Source of the DNA: Gonium pectorale
Taxonomy: Eukaryota > Chlorophyta > Chlorophyceae > Chlamydomonadales > Volvocaceae
Reading direction: 5' to 3'
Assembly: GCA_001584585.1 (NCBI GenBank)
Contig: LSYV01000002.1
Coordinates: 1,943,758 to 2,007,757, forward strand
Length of the DNA: 64,000 nt
The position numbers and the translations under genes are program-made. The notes under the pieces were generated by a model that saw only the letters and a program-made list of their open reading frames with translations, was not told where the DNA came from and searched no databases. Positions 20,968-33,655 of the stretch are shown here, piece after piece (the first letter of the stretch is position 1; each line of letters starts with the position of its first letter).

Positions 20968-23438
20968 CGGAGGGTTTCCATTCAGGCAGGATTTGAGAGC
21001 TCCCGGATCGCCCGCCGGGTTGATCAGATCGTATGCAGGGAGTGTCTATGCCACGCTGCAAAAGTGCATCATGTGTACGTACACATATGAACGCGTTCAG
21101 TTTGTTCTTAGCGAGCTGCGTGCCGTGTCTGTTTACTGTTGTTATTTCGGTCGCATCGCTGCAACGTGCGCATTCGCGCCAGCGGCGAGAAGGATACTGT
21201 TGTTGCTGTGTGATTTTGCAATTTTACTGAGAAGATCTTGTTCAGGAGAGCCGGTGTTGTTCACGTTTCGAGAAGAGCCGAAGAGTGATCCCTAGCCTAG
21301 CACGCAAACGGTGACGCGCAATGGCCTGCGCGATTATTAAAGCCTTCGCGCGCAGACCGGCGAGTTAGCGTGTGGGGTGCAGGTGCTGCAACCCGAGCGT
21401 GTTTGCACGTAGCATTGTTTGTGGTTGCGACGTACGGGAGCGCGAAGCAAGTGTGAACTGTCATACGTTTGACACAACGAGAGGCTGGACCTGCTCACAA
21501 TCGGGACCACGTCCATTGTTTAATTTTCCGCCCCCGAGCACGTGCAGTGTGCGCCGTTGTGCGCTGCCTGGAGTGCAGCTCATGCTGACCAAAAGTGATC
21601 ACGGCTGCACTGCCTGTCGGTCTAAGGTTTAGCCGGTTTTGCGAACGTGAGCCTTTCGGGTGTGTGATCGCGCGGCGTGTGTGATCTGCTGGCGTGCGCT
21701 TAGTACTGCGTGGCAGAGACTTGCAGACCGGGTCTGAGCAGTTGTGAGGCGTGTCCGTATTGTTCGTGCATCTGGATCGGACAGACACATGTCCGCGTGT
21801 GGCAGCTGCTGCCTCGGGGCACTGGACAGCAATTCAAAGAATGAACGCGAGCAAGGAACTTGGTACGTTCACTGTTGTGTTGCCTGGTGGGAGCCGCGCG
21901 CGGGCGCTGAGCGCGTGAGCGGGGCTGCGCTCTTGCGTCGTGGCCAGGGTCATGGAGGTTTATCTTGACAAAGACCTGACAAAGAGCACTACACGCTGGG
22001 GTAGGGTGCAGACCCGACACCAGCCTGAAGGCTTCAGTTAGCGCGGACAGCTGCGTTTGCTTAGCAGCCGCAGCCGCGTCTGAGAAAGCGGCTTCCAGGG
22101 AGAGCTTTGCATTTGTCCTTTCACTTTGCTCCCTGGGAGGGGAGGGTGTGCGATCCCCGGGACCGGAGTCAGGGCAATAGTCCTGGATTGTGGGTTGTGT
22201 CGTTGATCCGAGCATATGTCAAGTTTGTTTAGGGCCGCCGTGCGATACACATGTGCATCTGTTCAAGTTTGTCTAAGCACTGTAATGTTCCCTCTACAAA
22301 CTTCGCCTGCCCCAACACTTTGAACGCCAAGAGCCCGTGAGAGCACGGCCATCTTGAAGCGCCAGCTTGGTATTGCCGGTCGCCGCATACGGCCGCATCA
22401 GTGTCAGCCTTAAGCATGTGCACCCCCATGCCTGGTCGGCAGACGGGGCTCGTTCCCCGGCCCGCGCGACTTGCTCACCCCATGTCCTACATATACTGTT
22501 GTCGGAAGTCAAACGCCTCATAACGTGCTACGAGAAAGGCGTCCGCACACATCACGCCGCGAACCGCAGGGCAAACGGCAGCGGTACGGCTATGGGTTGG
22601 GTCGTCAGTCAGGGCCCATTTCTATGTCAAAGTAGTCGGTCTGTTGCAGTCGCACCTTTCAGGAATCCCAGCTTACAAAAACACGGCGCTTCAGGAACAA
22701 AACGTTCACGCGTCGGTGTGATCTAAGCAACATCGTTGAGCCTGGTTATATCGCGCTGATTGGCCGATCCGCCGGCTGGCCAGCGTGCAGCCAGGGCGGC
22801 AACCAACCACAACTCCCTCCGGCAAAAAGCAACACGCCTCCTCCAGGGGACGCAGCGAAGCGTTCACTCGTGCATAGTGCATACGTACTCGCAAGACTGG
22901 GTTCGCCCACAGTTTCACTTCACCCAGTCGAAGGGGCCGGGTCAGCCCCCAAGTTGTGGTCCCGGTAAGCGGTCTCAGCCACTTCTGCCAATGGGCCCCT
23001 CCGGTCTTGGCACGCATCATCACACTCGCTCACTGTGCACAAAACCCTCCACTCTCCAACATGGCATCTTCAACCTGCCGCAACGCATGTCCTGCGCCGC
23101 CGACGGGTACGCTCGAGAAAGGCACGAAATATCACGTGCTCAACAATGATGCAAGTAAGGAATCAACCACAAAGCCGGGCCCAACGTCCAGCATAGTTAA
23201 TGGCAAAAATGAGCATCAGCTATGACAATTCGACAACAGCCATACTCGCGCTAAGCATCGCAATCACCGTATCACGGCAGCCTTCGGCACGTTAGCCGGC
23301 GGCGGCACATGAGCCGTGGGTGCAGACGCAACCGGAAGCGACATATCAATGTTGAATGGTAGGACCAACTGGGCCGTTGCGACGTATATGATCACCCCTT
23401 ATTCACATGCAACACCGTTACGGGCCGACCTTAAACTG
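20968..23438. other. Convergent intergenic region between the protease and D-lactate dehydrogenase genes
   Basis: This 2.5 kb holds both 3' untranslated regions. The open frames, such as those on the minus strand at 21.7-22.2 and 22.7-23.0 kb, have no recognised domain. A short inverted GC-rich pairing flanks ATTATTAAAG near 21330-21355. Nothing else is supported. Confidence 0.4.
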
Positions 23439-26400
23439 TTATGGCTTTACGGAGTTCACCAGGGGCTTGCCAAGAGTGAAGTCTGCAATGTTTTGGCACA
23501 CAGTTGTCGCAATGTTATACAGCGCCTCCTGGGTCAGGAACGCTGAGTGCGGGGTGACCAGCACCTGCGGGTAGCTCAGCAGAGTCTGCACGGCGGAAGG
23601 GGCAGCGGCAAGGTCGGTTATATATCATAATATACACGGGGACCTGAGGCACAGCTCAGGGGCAGGGCATACGGTAATGGAACCACGTCGCCCACCCGGT
23701 GGCCACCGAAAGCAAACCGGTGTCCGGTGCATCAAGCGAAATCCTTGCCTCCAGCCGCCTGTCTGCTTCTTGAAGACCAGGAGGTGTCTTGCAACAGTTT
23801 CTGCAACATGCGCACCGCAAGTTTCGAAGAGCAAAACATACCTTGAACTTGCGGTCCCACTTCTGCATACGCGTCCGCAGCTCGTACATGGTGTAGTCCT
23901 GCGGACGGCCGAAGCCGGCGGGCAGGGCCGCTGCGCGTTACCACGAGTTGCCCACGTTTCACAGCACTCTCTGCCAGCAGTTTGATGCCTTGCTAATCGC
24001 AGCTTCCAGCTGGCCGTTACCGTGTTGCAGTCCTCTGTAGACATGCGGCAACAGCTCGCGACCACTCACGGCAGAGGAGCGCCCTAGTGCTCTCGATGCT
24101 GTCTACTGCTACCCGCCCCTTGCCATCCGTGAATGGCCATCCGTTAGCCGCCCATTCCCCCGCCTGCCAGCCCGCCTGCCAGGACCCACCACGAAGAACA
24201 GGCTGCCTTCGTTTTCGTACACGTCCAGACCCAGTGCCCCGATCTGGCCGCTCTCGAGAGCGTCAAACAGTGAGTCGCTCTCGATGAGGCCGCCGCGGGA
24301 CACGTTGATGAGCATCACGCCCTTCTTCATGCGGGCGATGCTGCGGAGACAGGTGGGAGAGGGGATGGCGCGCTCTCACGTCTCAACTAGGGAAGCCCCT
24401 GGCGCATGCCGCCTCGTGAGAATCGTCTTGCCGAGGAGCGCGGGGGAAACAGAGCGACTCTCGGTCCCGTGTAGCCACGCTAGAGGGAGCAGCAAAGGTA
24501 TGGACAAAATCGCAGGGAGCAGGCACAATCCCAATCACATGCATAGAGTCTACCCGCCTATTACACAGTACTGGCAGCAGCGGGTGCCGGCGCCGCGTGC
24601 ATTACGGAGGACACCCGGGTGCAGCGCTGCCGCGATAAGCTGGCCGACGGACGGGTGGGCAAGGCGGTGAGACGTGAGAGGCACACGAACCGGCAGCTCG
24701 CGCGCTCTGCCCGGCGGCGCGCCCACCTGTCCTTGTTGATGAGGTGGAAGGTGGAGGGCAGCAGCGGGCAGTGCAGCGTGATGATGTCGCACTGAGGCAG
24801 CAGCTCGTCCATCGTGACGTACGGGATACCCATAGCCTCCACCTTGGGGTTGGGGCGCACGTCGTACGCCAGCACGTTGCAGCCAATGCCCTGCGGAGCG
24901 CGACACCGCGCGCGCAGAATGGCTGCGGGGTTGGTCTCGCAGTGTACCAGTTGAAGCAATGGGTAGCAGGGGCGCAGGAGGGAGGCGGGGGCGCTGGGAA
25001 CAGCCTGCCCGCAAGCAGCATCCTCCACTCCGCTTCATGCGCGTTCCCGTCGGCGGCGCCGTAAGACTCGATGCGCTGCGCGAGCTGCGGGCATGGCTTG
25101 CTGGCTCGTCAAGGCTAATGCATGCACATACGCTTGCCTGTACGCTTCGCTCGCATCCTTTACACACGTCACGCCCGGGCACGTCTTTGCCTCACCCAAG
25201 CAGTGCTCAGACCGCCCCACCCTCCACCATGGGCGGGTGCTGCACGAGGTTGCTGGGACAGGGGCAGGCCCGTACAAGCGAGGCCCCGCGGGGCCCTGTA
25301 TGAGCCTATGGTACCTTGAGGATGCGGCACGCCTCCACGCCGATGGCGCCCGTCCCGACTACGCCCACCACCTTGCGCTTCATCTCCATGCCCACCAGGC
25401 CGCTCAGGGCGTAGTTGCCCATGCGCGTGCGCATGTACGCATCGTGCAGGCGCCTGAGGGGGGGAGGGGAGGGGGGAGGGGCGACCGAGATGTTGCGGTC
25501 CCGCAGGCCGGGCACAGGACGGCACAGGCCTCGCGGAGACAGCACGCGCCTCCTGACCATCAAACCGCACTCGAGGCGGACGTGCGGGGTCGCAGGCGCT
25601 CCTGTCCTTGCCACAGCCAGCTCACTGACACATCCTGTCCCAGCAGGTCGCCCTCCAGAGGTATGGCAACCTTTGGGCGACCTCACCGGGCGGCCTCGAC
25701 TCACCGGTTGAGGGCGAAGATGAGCGCCACCGCGTGCTCGGCCACGCTCTCCGGCGAGTAGGTGGGCACGCGGGCCACCTTGATGCCGTGCTTCTCGCAA
25801 GCCGCCAGGTCCACGCGGTCTGAGCGCGCAGCCAGGGCAGAAAGGCGGTCGGGTTTCGTCCGACACCCCGCATGAGGAGGCACGTGCTGGAGGGAGGCAA
25901 CAGCGTTCGGTGGTTATGCAGTCCATGCAGCCGTGCGAAAAGAGTAAGGGAACAACGGGGCCCCGGTCGACCGGTTGACGCAAGCACCGGGAGCCAGCCG
26001 AGGAAATAAGGAGGCGCCATCTGGTGTCTGACACACCAGCACTCACCAAAGCCGGCGCAGCGCAGCGCCACCATCTTCACGCCACCCTTCGCCAGCACCT
26101 CGACCACCTGCGGGCACCAGCGATCGCTTGCCCATGCACGACGATGGCACGAGACTCATGCGGGCACATCTCGGTCCTGTGTCACGACGCGATACTGACG
26201 GACAATGTGAGCGACAGCCCCGTACGCAGTCGTTGCCGCGAAGAGGTCCACTTTTTCGACATGAGGCTGACCCATCGCCCCCGACCGACCCCACCCCAGC
26301 ATTGCTTTCCGCAAACACGAGAATTGACAAAACAAAGCAACATGCATCCGCGCAAGTCCCATGGCCACTGCCCCACGTTCTCACGTCACGCCGCACCCAG

Positions 26401-27199
26401 GGTCGGACCCGGTACGGAGCACATAACGGGGTCATATGTCCGGAACCGCCGCCCCTAGATCCGCTCCTCCTGACCGGCAACAAAGCGGGTCTCACCTCCG
26501 CGGTAACGTAGTCGTTGACAAACACCACCACCACATCAAAGCCCTTTGCAAGCTGCGCCGTGTCCAAGTCCAGCGGTGGCTGCGGAGAGAACCAACGAAC
26601 GCATCGCAGCAGGACAGGACAAAACAATGATCAATTTGAGTCGACAAAATGGGGGCGTTGCCCACGTTGCTGTGCTGACGTTTTTACTGCCCTCTCTGTG
26701 CGGATGAAGGCGTTTCCTGCACACACACCTCCTGCCCAAGCCACCCGCTCGCCTCGCGGTTGGGCACGCCCTCACCTCCACAAATGCGCTGTTGGGGTAG
26801 TACTTCAGCAGGGGGGGTGCAAGGAAGTCCTGCAGGGGGCGTCGACGTGAACACGTTGGCGCGCCGGCACGGTTCCTGGCAATTAGGCACGCAAGGTCAG
26901 GGGCAGACCTTGACGTACTGCGCCGCGCTGAAGCAGATGACCTTGGTCGATGTCACCATCTCCGCTTCGTCGTCGCTCACGTCCAGGGAGACCGTGCTGA
27001 TCGAGCCGCTCAGGGTCGACAACCCCACCCCACTCATCACGGCGCCAGCGGGCCTCAGGGGCTTCTCTGCAGGTAAACGGGCACACAAGCCTGGCCGCTG
27101 GGTCTGCGGGCGGACCGTGCCGCTCGTCGTCGGACAACGGCGACGAAGGAACCTTCCGCCATGCTGCAGCGAGCTGCTGTGGGTGGCAAGCAGCGCCAT
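23439..27199 (-). CDS. DLD1: D-lactate dehydrogenase (NAD-dependent), with probable plastid transit peptide
   Basis: Ten exons in phase give 420 residues: 27199-26909, 26829-26776, 26579-26496, 26107-26047, 25819-25705, 25453-25315, 24890-24727, 24340-24190, 23898-23842 and 23585-23439. It reduces pyruvate to D-lactate with NADH. The first 60-80 residues are basic and Ser/Ala-rich, fitting an organelle transit peptide. The body matches bacterial LdhA-type enzymes: VKMVALRCAGF, VPTYSPESVAEHA, the Rossmann GTGAIG at 235-240, and catalytic Arg318 (VSRGG), Glu347 (DVYENE) and His385 (TPHSAF). The segment between Glu and His is unusual (DYTMYELRTRMQKWDRKFK on its own exon) and replaces the usual bacterial SNDxIxDDxF stretch. 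The symbol follows the Chlamydomonas D-LDH as I recall it. The gene is divergent from AP-2 sigma. Confidence 0.92.
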
Positions 27200-27443
27200 G
27201 ATTTGGCTCTCAGCAATGTGGGGTTATCGCGATTTGTTAATGTGGGCGACAGTGTTACTTGTCGTTCCTCGTCGTACGTAAATTTTTGACCTGTTGGCGT
27301 ATTCTCGGAATTCTGTATTCATTTTTCTGTCCCTTTCGTTACGTTACGATTTATCTCTCTCCTCGCCGAGGATACGCGACCCATAGACTTTTGTTGACAT
27401 ACGCTCTGTTAACGCAAACAGACTAAGTAATCATACGCTATAA
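27200..27443. promoter_or_regulatory. Divergent promoter, D-lactate dehydrogenase / AP-2 sigma
   Basis: Only 244 bases separate the two start codons. The segment is much more AT-rich than its flanks (TTTTTGACC, GAATTCTGTATTC, CGTTACGTTACG). It must contain both transcription starts. Confidence 0.6.
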
Positions 27444-28291
27444 ATGATCCGTTTTATACTGCTACAGAATAGGGCGGGACGGACACGGCTGTCGAAATAC
27501 TACGTGCCAATCGAGGAGAAGGAGCGACGCAAGCTGGAGTACGAGATCCACCGTCTGGTGGTGAACCGGGATCCGAAGCACACCAACTTCCTGGAGGTGC
27601 GTCGGGCGGGTATGGGTCCGTGGGCCAGGACGGTTTGGGTGACTTTACCCGCCCCTTCCCGTCCGCCCTGGCCGGCCCCGCGCAGTTCCGGACGCACAAG
27701 GTGGTCTACCGGCGGTATGCTGGCCTCTTCTTCTCGATGTGCATTGACCCCTCAGACAATGAGCTGACATCCCTGGAGGCCATCCACCTGTTCGTGGAGA
27801 TCCTTGATCACTACTTCAGCAACGTGTGCGAGCTGGACCTCGTGTTCAACTTCCACAAGGTCAGGAATGGTACAGACACTAGCTCCAGGATGTTGCCAGG
27901 GGTGGGTGCTCCTTGACGTGTTGCGAGGCCTAAGAACACCGTGCGCGGCTGAACAAGTACACGCACCTTGGGGAGGGGCGTCTGGCACTGACACTTATTC
28001 CTTTGTACCATATCTTTCACGTAGGTGTACCTCATCCTGGACGAGTTCATTTGCGGGGGGGAGATCCAGGAGACCGCCAAGAAGGTGAGGACGGGTAGCG
28101 CAGCGTTACACACGGGCGCAGCGTGTACATGAGCAACGCTGTGTTGAAATGAAACGACGCATATGACGAACGCTGTGTGCACCAGTTTAAACCTTACCTT
28201 AGCATGCATAGCTTGCGAGATTAGACATTTATCGCTTCCCTTGCAGGTGATCCTGGAGCGGTTAGCAGAGCTGGATAAGATCGACACGTAA
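27444..28291 (+). CDS. AP2S1: AP-2 adaptor complex sigma subunit
   Basis: Four exons, 27444-27596, 27686-27859, 28025-28084 and 28247-28291, give 143 residues, against 142 in the human protein. The small chain starts [20 protein letters not shown]. It continues with [26 protein letters not shown] (in two exons), the conserved [27 protein letters not shown], and ends [11 protein letters not shown]. Sigma subunits stabilise the adaptor core and help bind dileucine cargo signals. The HTNF and YRRYAGLFF motifs favour AP-2 over AP-1 and AP-3. A 33-base element in intron 3 recurs in intron 1 of six-cysteine copy 2. Confidence 0.95.
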
Positions 28292-29697
28292 AGCGGCCGC
28301 CGGCGTCGCTGCACGTGTGGAGTTACTCGGCAAGCCGACGAGTGACTACCAGCGGCTGCGGATACCCCGTGGGCATGCCACTCGAGCGCCGGCTGAAGAG
28401 GGAGAGCGGCGGGCATTTGGTAATGGGAAGGGCAGCTTGGGAGTATCCCAGCTCGAGCGTCCCAGCCCTGCCAGGATACCGTGGTAGAAGCCTGGCTATA
28501 AAATTAACAAGTCGGATTGTGGATTGTCTCGTCCTCAAGTTGCCTGGCTTGTGAGCGATGACTAGCGGTCCTTTAGGGACATGCTAGGGGGCATGGACGT
28601 ACTCAACGGGTGCGGCGGTGCGTGGGCCATATGGACTGGTTGCGGCCACTGGCAACCGCTCTTTCCTTTTGGTCAATGTTACGTTTAGGAAATTTTGCGT
28701 GAAACTCTGGACAAGCCTACGGGCCTTGATGCTAGGTGGCTACATGCGCAAGGTTTGCAAGGACACGGAACGCCACGCTGGATGTGGGGTGGCTATGACA
28801 AGATTACCGTTAGAGGTTTGGTAGTCTCGTGTACAATGCTGGCTTGAAGCAGGGGCGTCTGATTGTCTGGGCATAAGCAAGTTGAAGCCTCTAGAATCTG
28901 GCTGTGGTCCGTATTTGGTATTCCATCCGAAGCCTGAGCGGAGTATGAGAGGCGTTGGCAGACCTGTCAGGCCCCGGAGGAACTGACGGTCAACTCGTGT
29001 GCCGTCATTCGAAAAAGGCATGCTCGCGTAGCGGGGAACGACACGACCCATTCCCTCATGAAGAAGCCCGGCGTACTGCCGCGCAGGCTGTGCCACAGGC
29101 CTACGAGTGCGGGGGAGCGTTTTGCCGTGCCAAGCGATGGCACACACCCAGCATCGGTTCCTGCAGACAGCTGCTTAGGCCAAAGCGTTGTGGGCTCGCA
29201 GGATAGGCGGGGGCAAGGGCGGGGTGGACCACCAGCTCAGGTAATCGGCGCTGTCCTTGCGACGATACGGCAGCCAGGCAGTGCAGCCAGATGGCAGTAC
29301 ATAGCCGTACATGTGCACAGGCATAGGTAGGGCCCACTATTCGGGCTATGGAAAAGTCCTTCATCGTGTTATCGTCATCATTTTGTACTATAGCGGACAT
29401 CTGTACTGTGCCTCGCAAGAAATTCACCCGACAACGAGCGAACCGTGGTGCTGCTGCCACCCTGCGTGTCAATATCTGTAGTACTAAACATATTAATGAT
29501 AAACATATTAATGCATTCAATGAGTAATGAAGTGCTCAGTGGACGCTTACGGCGGACATGCTCCGGCCTGTCCCTTCGCCAGACGTCTCATGGCAGGGCC
29601 TGGGTGAAGTGCGCTACCCGGTGTTCGGCAAACGGCCGGTCAGTCCTCATGCTGCATGCACGCTTGCGCAGATCGCCACTGCGTTGCTCTAACCCAG
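28292..29697. other. Intergenic stretch; the missing P450 first exon may lie here
   Basis: The region includes the AP-2 sigma 3' end and the upstream side of the P450 gene. A membrane-anchor exon for the P450 is expected but none could be joined in phase. An AT-rich direct repeat (AAACATATTAATG, twice) is at about 29487-29515. Confidence 0.4.
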
Positions 29698-32600
29698 GTA
29701 CACCCGCGGGTTCCACCCTGGCCCTGCCCACAGGGACTCGGCGCTGCCGCTGCCAGAAGGCTCCCTCGGACTTCCGGTGCTGGGGGAGACGCTCGATCTA
29801 GTGTTTTCAGGTGAAACTCGTCGGCGGCTGCCCCCACTACCACGTTGACACACACGCGTGCAGTCCTAGTGACCAATCTCGAAATGACCCTGACCAGGCG
29901 ACACGTTCGGGACAAGTCGTCGTGCCAGGTTCGGCGACGTGTACAAGACCAACATCCTCGGAGCGCCCACGATAATGGTTTACGGCGAGGATCCGGTGCG
30001 GACCGTGCTAGCAGCTGAAGACCGGCTGGTGGCATCGGACTGGCCCCAGGTAATGGCTGGTGCGGTCCGTTGGCCCCCATGGCGTACGGACGTACGGACC
30101 ATAACCCGCTTCCCCACCCCAATATTTGCAATTCGTTGGCCCCCCCGGCTTTGACGGACGTGTAACGTGTAACCTTGACGTGTATGATGACCTGGCGCGA
30201 GGCAGACGGCGGTGCGGGTTACCAGTTGATTGCTTGGCAACGAGTCAGTTCCCAGTTCCACGTTAACCGGGATCCAGAGACGACCATTGGCAGTGACCCG
30301 ATAACGGTCGATTAGCGCTGTCTGCGGAGTCGCTGTGCAGTGGTGAGCGCGCGCTAGGCCAGCAGTGCCGCAACCACACTGACACGGGACCGATCCAGGC
30401 CCCCCAGGAACCCGCCCCCGACGCTCACCCTCGGCTGGGGCGCAGGTCACGTCGGTGCTCGTTGGTCCGGACAGCCTCAACCTGCTGTCTGGCCAGCGGC
30501 ATGGCGCGGTCAAGCGGGCGCTCTCTGAGGCGTTTGGGGAGCGGCAGATCCGTGCCTACGTGCCGCGCATTGGAGGCGTGGTCCAGGTGAGGTTTGCATA
30601 GGGGAGGCCTGCTGCTGCCGCGCCCGGGGCTGCATGAAATGGAAAGCAGGGCAACCTCTTGCTGTCCCCGTGCGAGTCAAGCTTACGCTGGTCCTGCGCC
30701 AATAGGTGCCGGAATGAGTTGGCAGGTCGAGGGACGGGTGGAAGGGACGTAGTGATGACCCTGGCGGCAGCCCTCGGGGGACGGCTGGAGAGGATGGAGT
30801 GGTGGCCCTGGCAGCGCCCGCATGTCCGGATTCCTGTTTAGCGCGGCTGGGGTTCCCGCTGAGATTGCCATCGCCTCCATCCCCATCGTCACCGTAGGAG
30901 TATGTAGAGCGCTGGGCGCGGGGGCAGCAGCCCACTCCGGGTTTCGCATCGTGCCAGGAGCTGTCTCAGGTGGGCCGCGGCTACCGGTAACCTCCTGTGA
31001 ATAAGCGCGGTGCTCCTTCCGTAGGACGACTAAATCTCTTCGTGAGTCAGGCAATGTTCTTTGACTAGTTTACGAGGGTCTCCTGGTCCGTAAGCCGCAC
31101 CCCAACGTCTTGATGCGCTCGCTGGGCCCTACCTGGTCACTACCTCCGTTGCCAAGCCAGATACCTGTGTCTGCATACCCTTGTCAAGCGGAGTAAGTTC
31201 CTGCCCATGGCGCAAACCATACTCCAGGCTGTGTTCGATGCGGTTGTGCTGGGTGGCGACGGCAGCCAGGAGCGCTCCCGTGAGCTGCAGGCCTGCATGG
31301 CCCGGCTGGCTTCGGGTTTCCAGACGCCGCCTGTGGAGCTGCCTTTCACCGGTGGGACTGCAAATGAAAGGAAACGCAAACCAGCGTGCGGAAATTGAAA
31401 GGTCGTCGCATCACATTGACCTGCAGATCAATCAGTGGCACGAGGGGACGCCCCTACGCCACCTACTGGTTTCCTCCGCATGCCATGCCGCAGATTACGG
31501 CAAGGCCGTGGCGGCGCGCAGGGCCTTTGGCGTGCTCGTCATGGACGCCATCGCGCGATACCGCGCCACCTCTGCCTCGCGCGGTCCGAGCAGCGTCCTG
31601 GAGGAGCTGGTGGCGGCCGCCGCCGCTGCTTCGGCCGCCGATCCCACGACAGCCGCCCACCAGCTGTCGGACTCTGTGATCGAGGACAACATGGCAGCTG
31701 CGTTCTTCGGTAACGCGAGCACGGGGCCGTCCCTGGCCAAGGCGCTGCAGCACTTGGCGGCCAGGCCTGAAGTGCTGGCGCAGTTGCGTCAAGAACAGCA
31801 GGCAAGGGGCTCGACACGTGCGTTACGGCCCTCAGCGAAATGGATGTTGCTGCATTATGTTCAAGTGTGATGCCGCCGTGCACCACTGCCTGCGTACGGT
31901 TTTGCACTGTAACCAAGCGAGTCCGCCTGGTTTGCGGCGCTCGGGGGCTCGTAACCAGAGCAGGCCATACAAGCCAAGGTCTTCCAGGCTCACCCACCCA
32001 AACACGCTCAACCATTGCTCCCTCGGGCTCTCCATCGTCAGGACCTCATGGAGCGACACGGCACGGCCATCACGGCCGACGTGCTGGACGGTATGAAGTT
32101 CGGCGCCGCGGTGGGCAAGGAGCTGCTCCGCATCACGCCCGCCGTGCCCGCCGTGTTCCGGGTGGCCGCGGTGGACTTCGACCTTCAGGGCCGCCAGGTC
32201 CCCAAGGTGCGGGGCAGCACCCTAAAGGCGCAAGCTGACAGCCGTCCAACTGCTTACCGCCCTAAAAGCCCGTACCCGCACCTGGCGACGCTGTCTCGCA
32301 TGTGCTGCGCTGGGCCATGTCTTATGTGCGCCAACGGAGACGTTGCGCTGCGCCAGTTGCGCAGCTACTCCAGAGAGTTACTCGTGGCCTGAGGAGCCAC
32401 CACAGCTTTCCGACGCTGGGCTGCGCCTGTTGGATTCGTTGCCACAGGGCTGGCGCGTCTGGTGCCACCTAGGCGACTCGGTCCTCAAGTACAACAAGGA
32501 CTCATTCGAGCCGGAGAGGTGGCTCGCGCAGCCCCAGGAGCAGAGTGCCCCAGCGCAAGCTGCTGCGCCCGAAGCCGCCATGGCAACATCGCCGTCGGCC

Positions 32601-32885
32601 GCGGCGGGGGCCGCACCCGCAGGACAGGCGCAGTCCAGCCGCTGCCCATTGCAGGCGCTCCGAACGGCCGGTGCGCGTGGAAGCCCAGAGTACAGCCTCC
32701 CCTTCGGGTCGGGCGTTCGGACCTGCCTGGGTCGCAACCTCGTGCTGTCGGAGCTGCTGGTGACTCTAGCTGTGCTGGCGCGTGACTACGAGTGGCAGGC
32801 GATGACGCCCGGGGAGGAGTGGCGGGTGGTGCCCGTGCCAGCGCCCAAGGAGGGTCTGCTGGTGAGCTTGCGACGGCTGACGTGA
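29698..32885 (+). CDS. Cytochrome P450, CYP85-clan-like (CYP26/CYP120 type), N-terminus incomplete
   Basis: Exons supported in phase: from about 29698 or 29734 to 29810 (LPLPEGSLGLPVLGETLDL), 29898-30049 (RFGDVYKTNILG), 30446-30586, about 31189-31351 (ILQAVFDAVVLGG), 31494-31801 (I-helix region), 32042-32206 (KELLR) and 32448-32885. The ExxR motif is the GKELLR in the exon at 32042. The heme loop is FGSGVRTCLGRNL near 32704-32742. The ordering and the proline-rich LPLPEG start resemble CYP26/CYP120 enzymes that oxidise retinoid- or sterol-like substrates. The I-helix reads AAFFGNASTGPS, so the acid of the usual acid-Thr pair is missing. A short exon between 30587 and 31188 is probably unresolved, and the anchor exon was not found. 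The intron after 31801 has a GC donor. A TGTAA is at 33326. Confidence 0.82.
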
Positions 32886-33655
32886 GGCCACGTCAGACCT
32901 CTTGAGCCGGCGTGGTTGTGCGGAGGGTGTCATACGGGGGCCAATGGGGCCAGGCGGTGAGTACATATGAGAGCGCTGATGGCAAGGCGTGCTTCCGAAA
33001 ACCCTTCCGGGCACGCGCATGGGCAGGCCAAGGCAGGCTGGCGCGTGTGCGACGGCTTGCAGCGCTGGAAGACTGGGCTTGTGGGAGGCGCGATCAAGGT
33101 CGTGAGACGGTTTGGCGCGAGTACCGCATGCTGCACAGGGGACGAGTCGAGTTGATGCGCAGTGTGGCATGCAGGCAGTCCGTATCGAACGTGCTTCGAA
33201 GCAAAATGATCACAAACCCGTTTGCACTTGTGAGTTTCGAGTACACGATGTGTCTATCTGCTTCCGTGACCCTATGAGCCTCTCTGTCCTCCCATACGGC
33301 AGCTGCCCGGGCCGTTCATCGGCTTTGTAATGGACCTAGTGCGGAACGCGATAGAGGTGGCGTAGTTGCGAGTGTGAACTGTGGAAGCCATACATGTCTG
33401 CCATTGTACAGAGCAATGTTCAGCATTCTCCTGTGAATTACAAGCGTAGCGGCATCTCCAATGCAGCCAAGATGGCCTAAGGAGCCCCAATGCAGACACC
33501 CCAGCGTCCCTGCCCTAACTCTGCAATGTCCGCAGTCTTCCCGCGCACGTCCCAATCTAGTGCAACTTCAACTGTCACAACCTCAGCCATCACGGGCCAC
33601 ACGACTGTCATAAATGCCGTCGGCAGGTGTCAAGCAAGCCCTTCAAAGTAACTCT
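32886..33655. other. Convergent intergenic region
   Basis: It lies between the P450 stop and the end of the minus-strand small gene. A TGTAA poly(A) signal for the P450 is at 33326-33330. No gene was recognised. Confidence 0.45.
33326..33330 (+). promoter_or_regulatory. TGTAA poly(A) signal, possibly of the P450 gene
   Basis: Algal poly(A) pentamer 441 bases past the P450 stop. It is the first one seen downstream on the plus strand. Confidence 0.4.
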
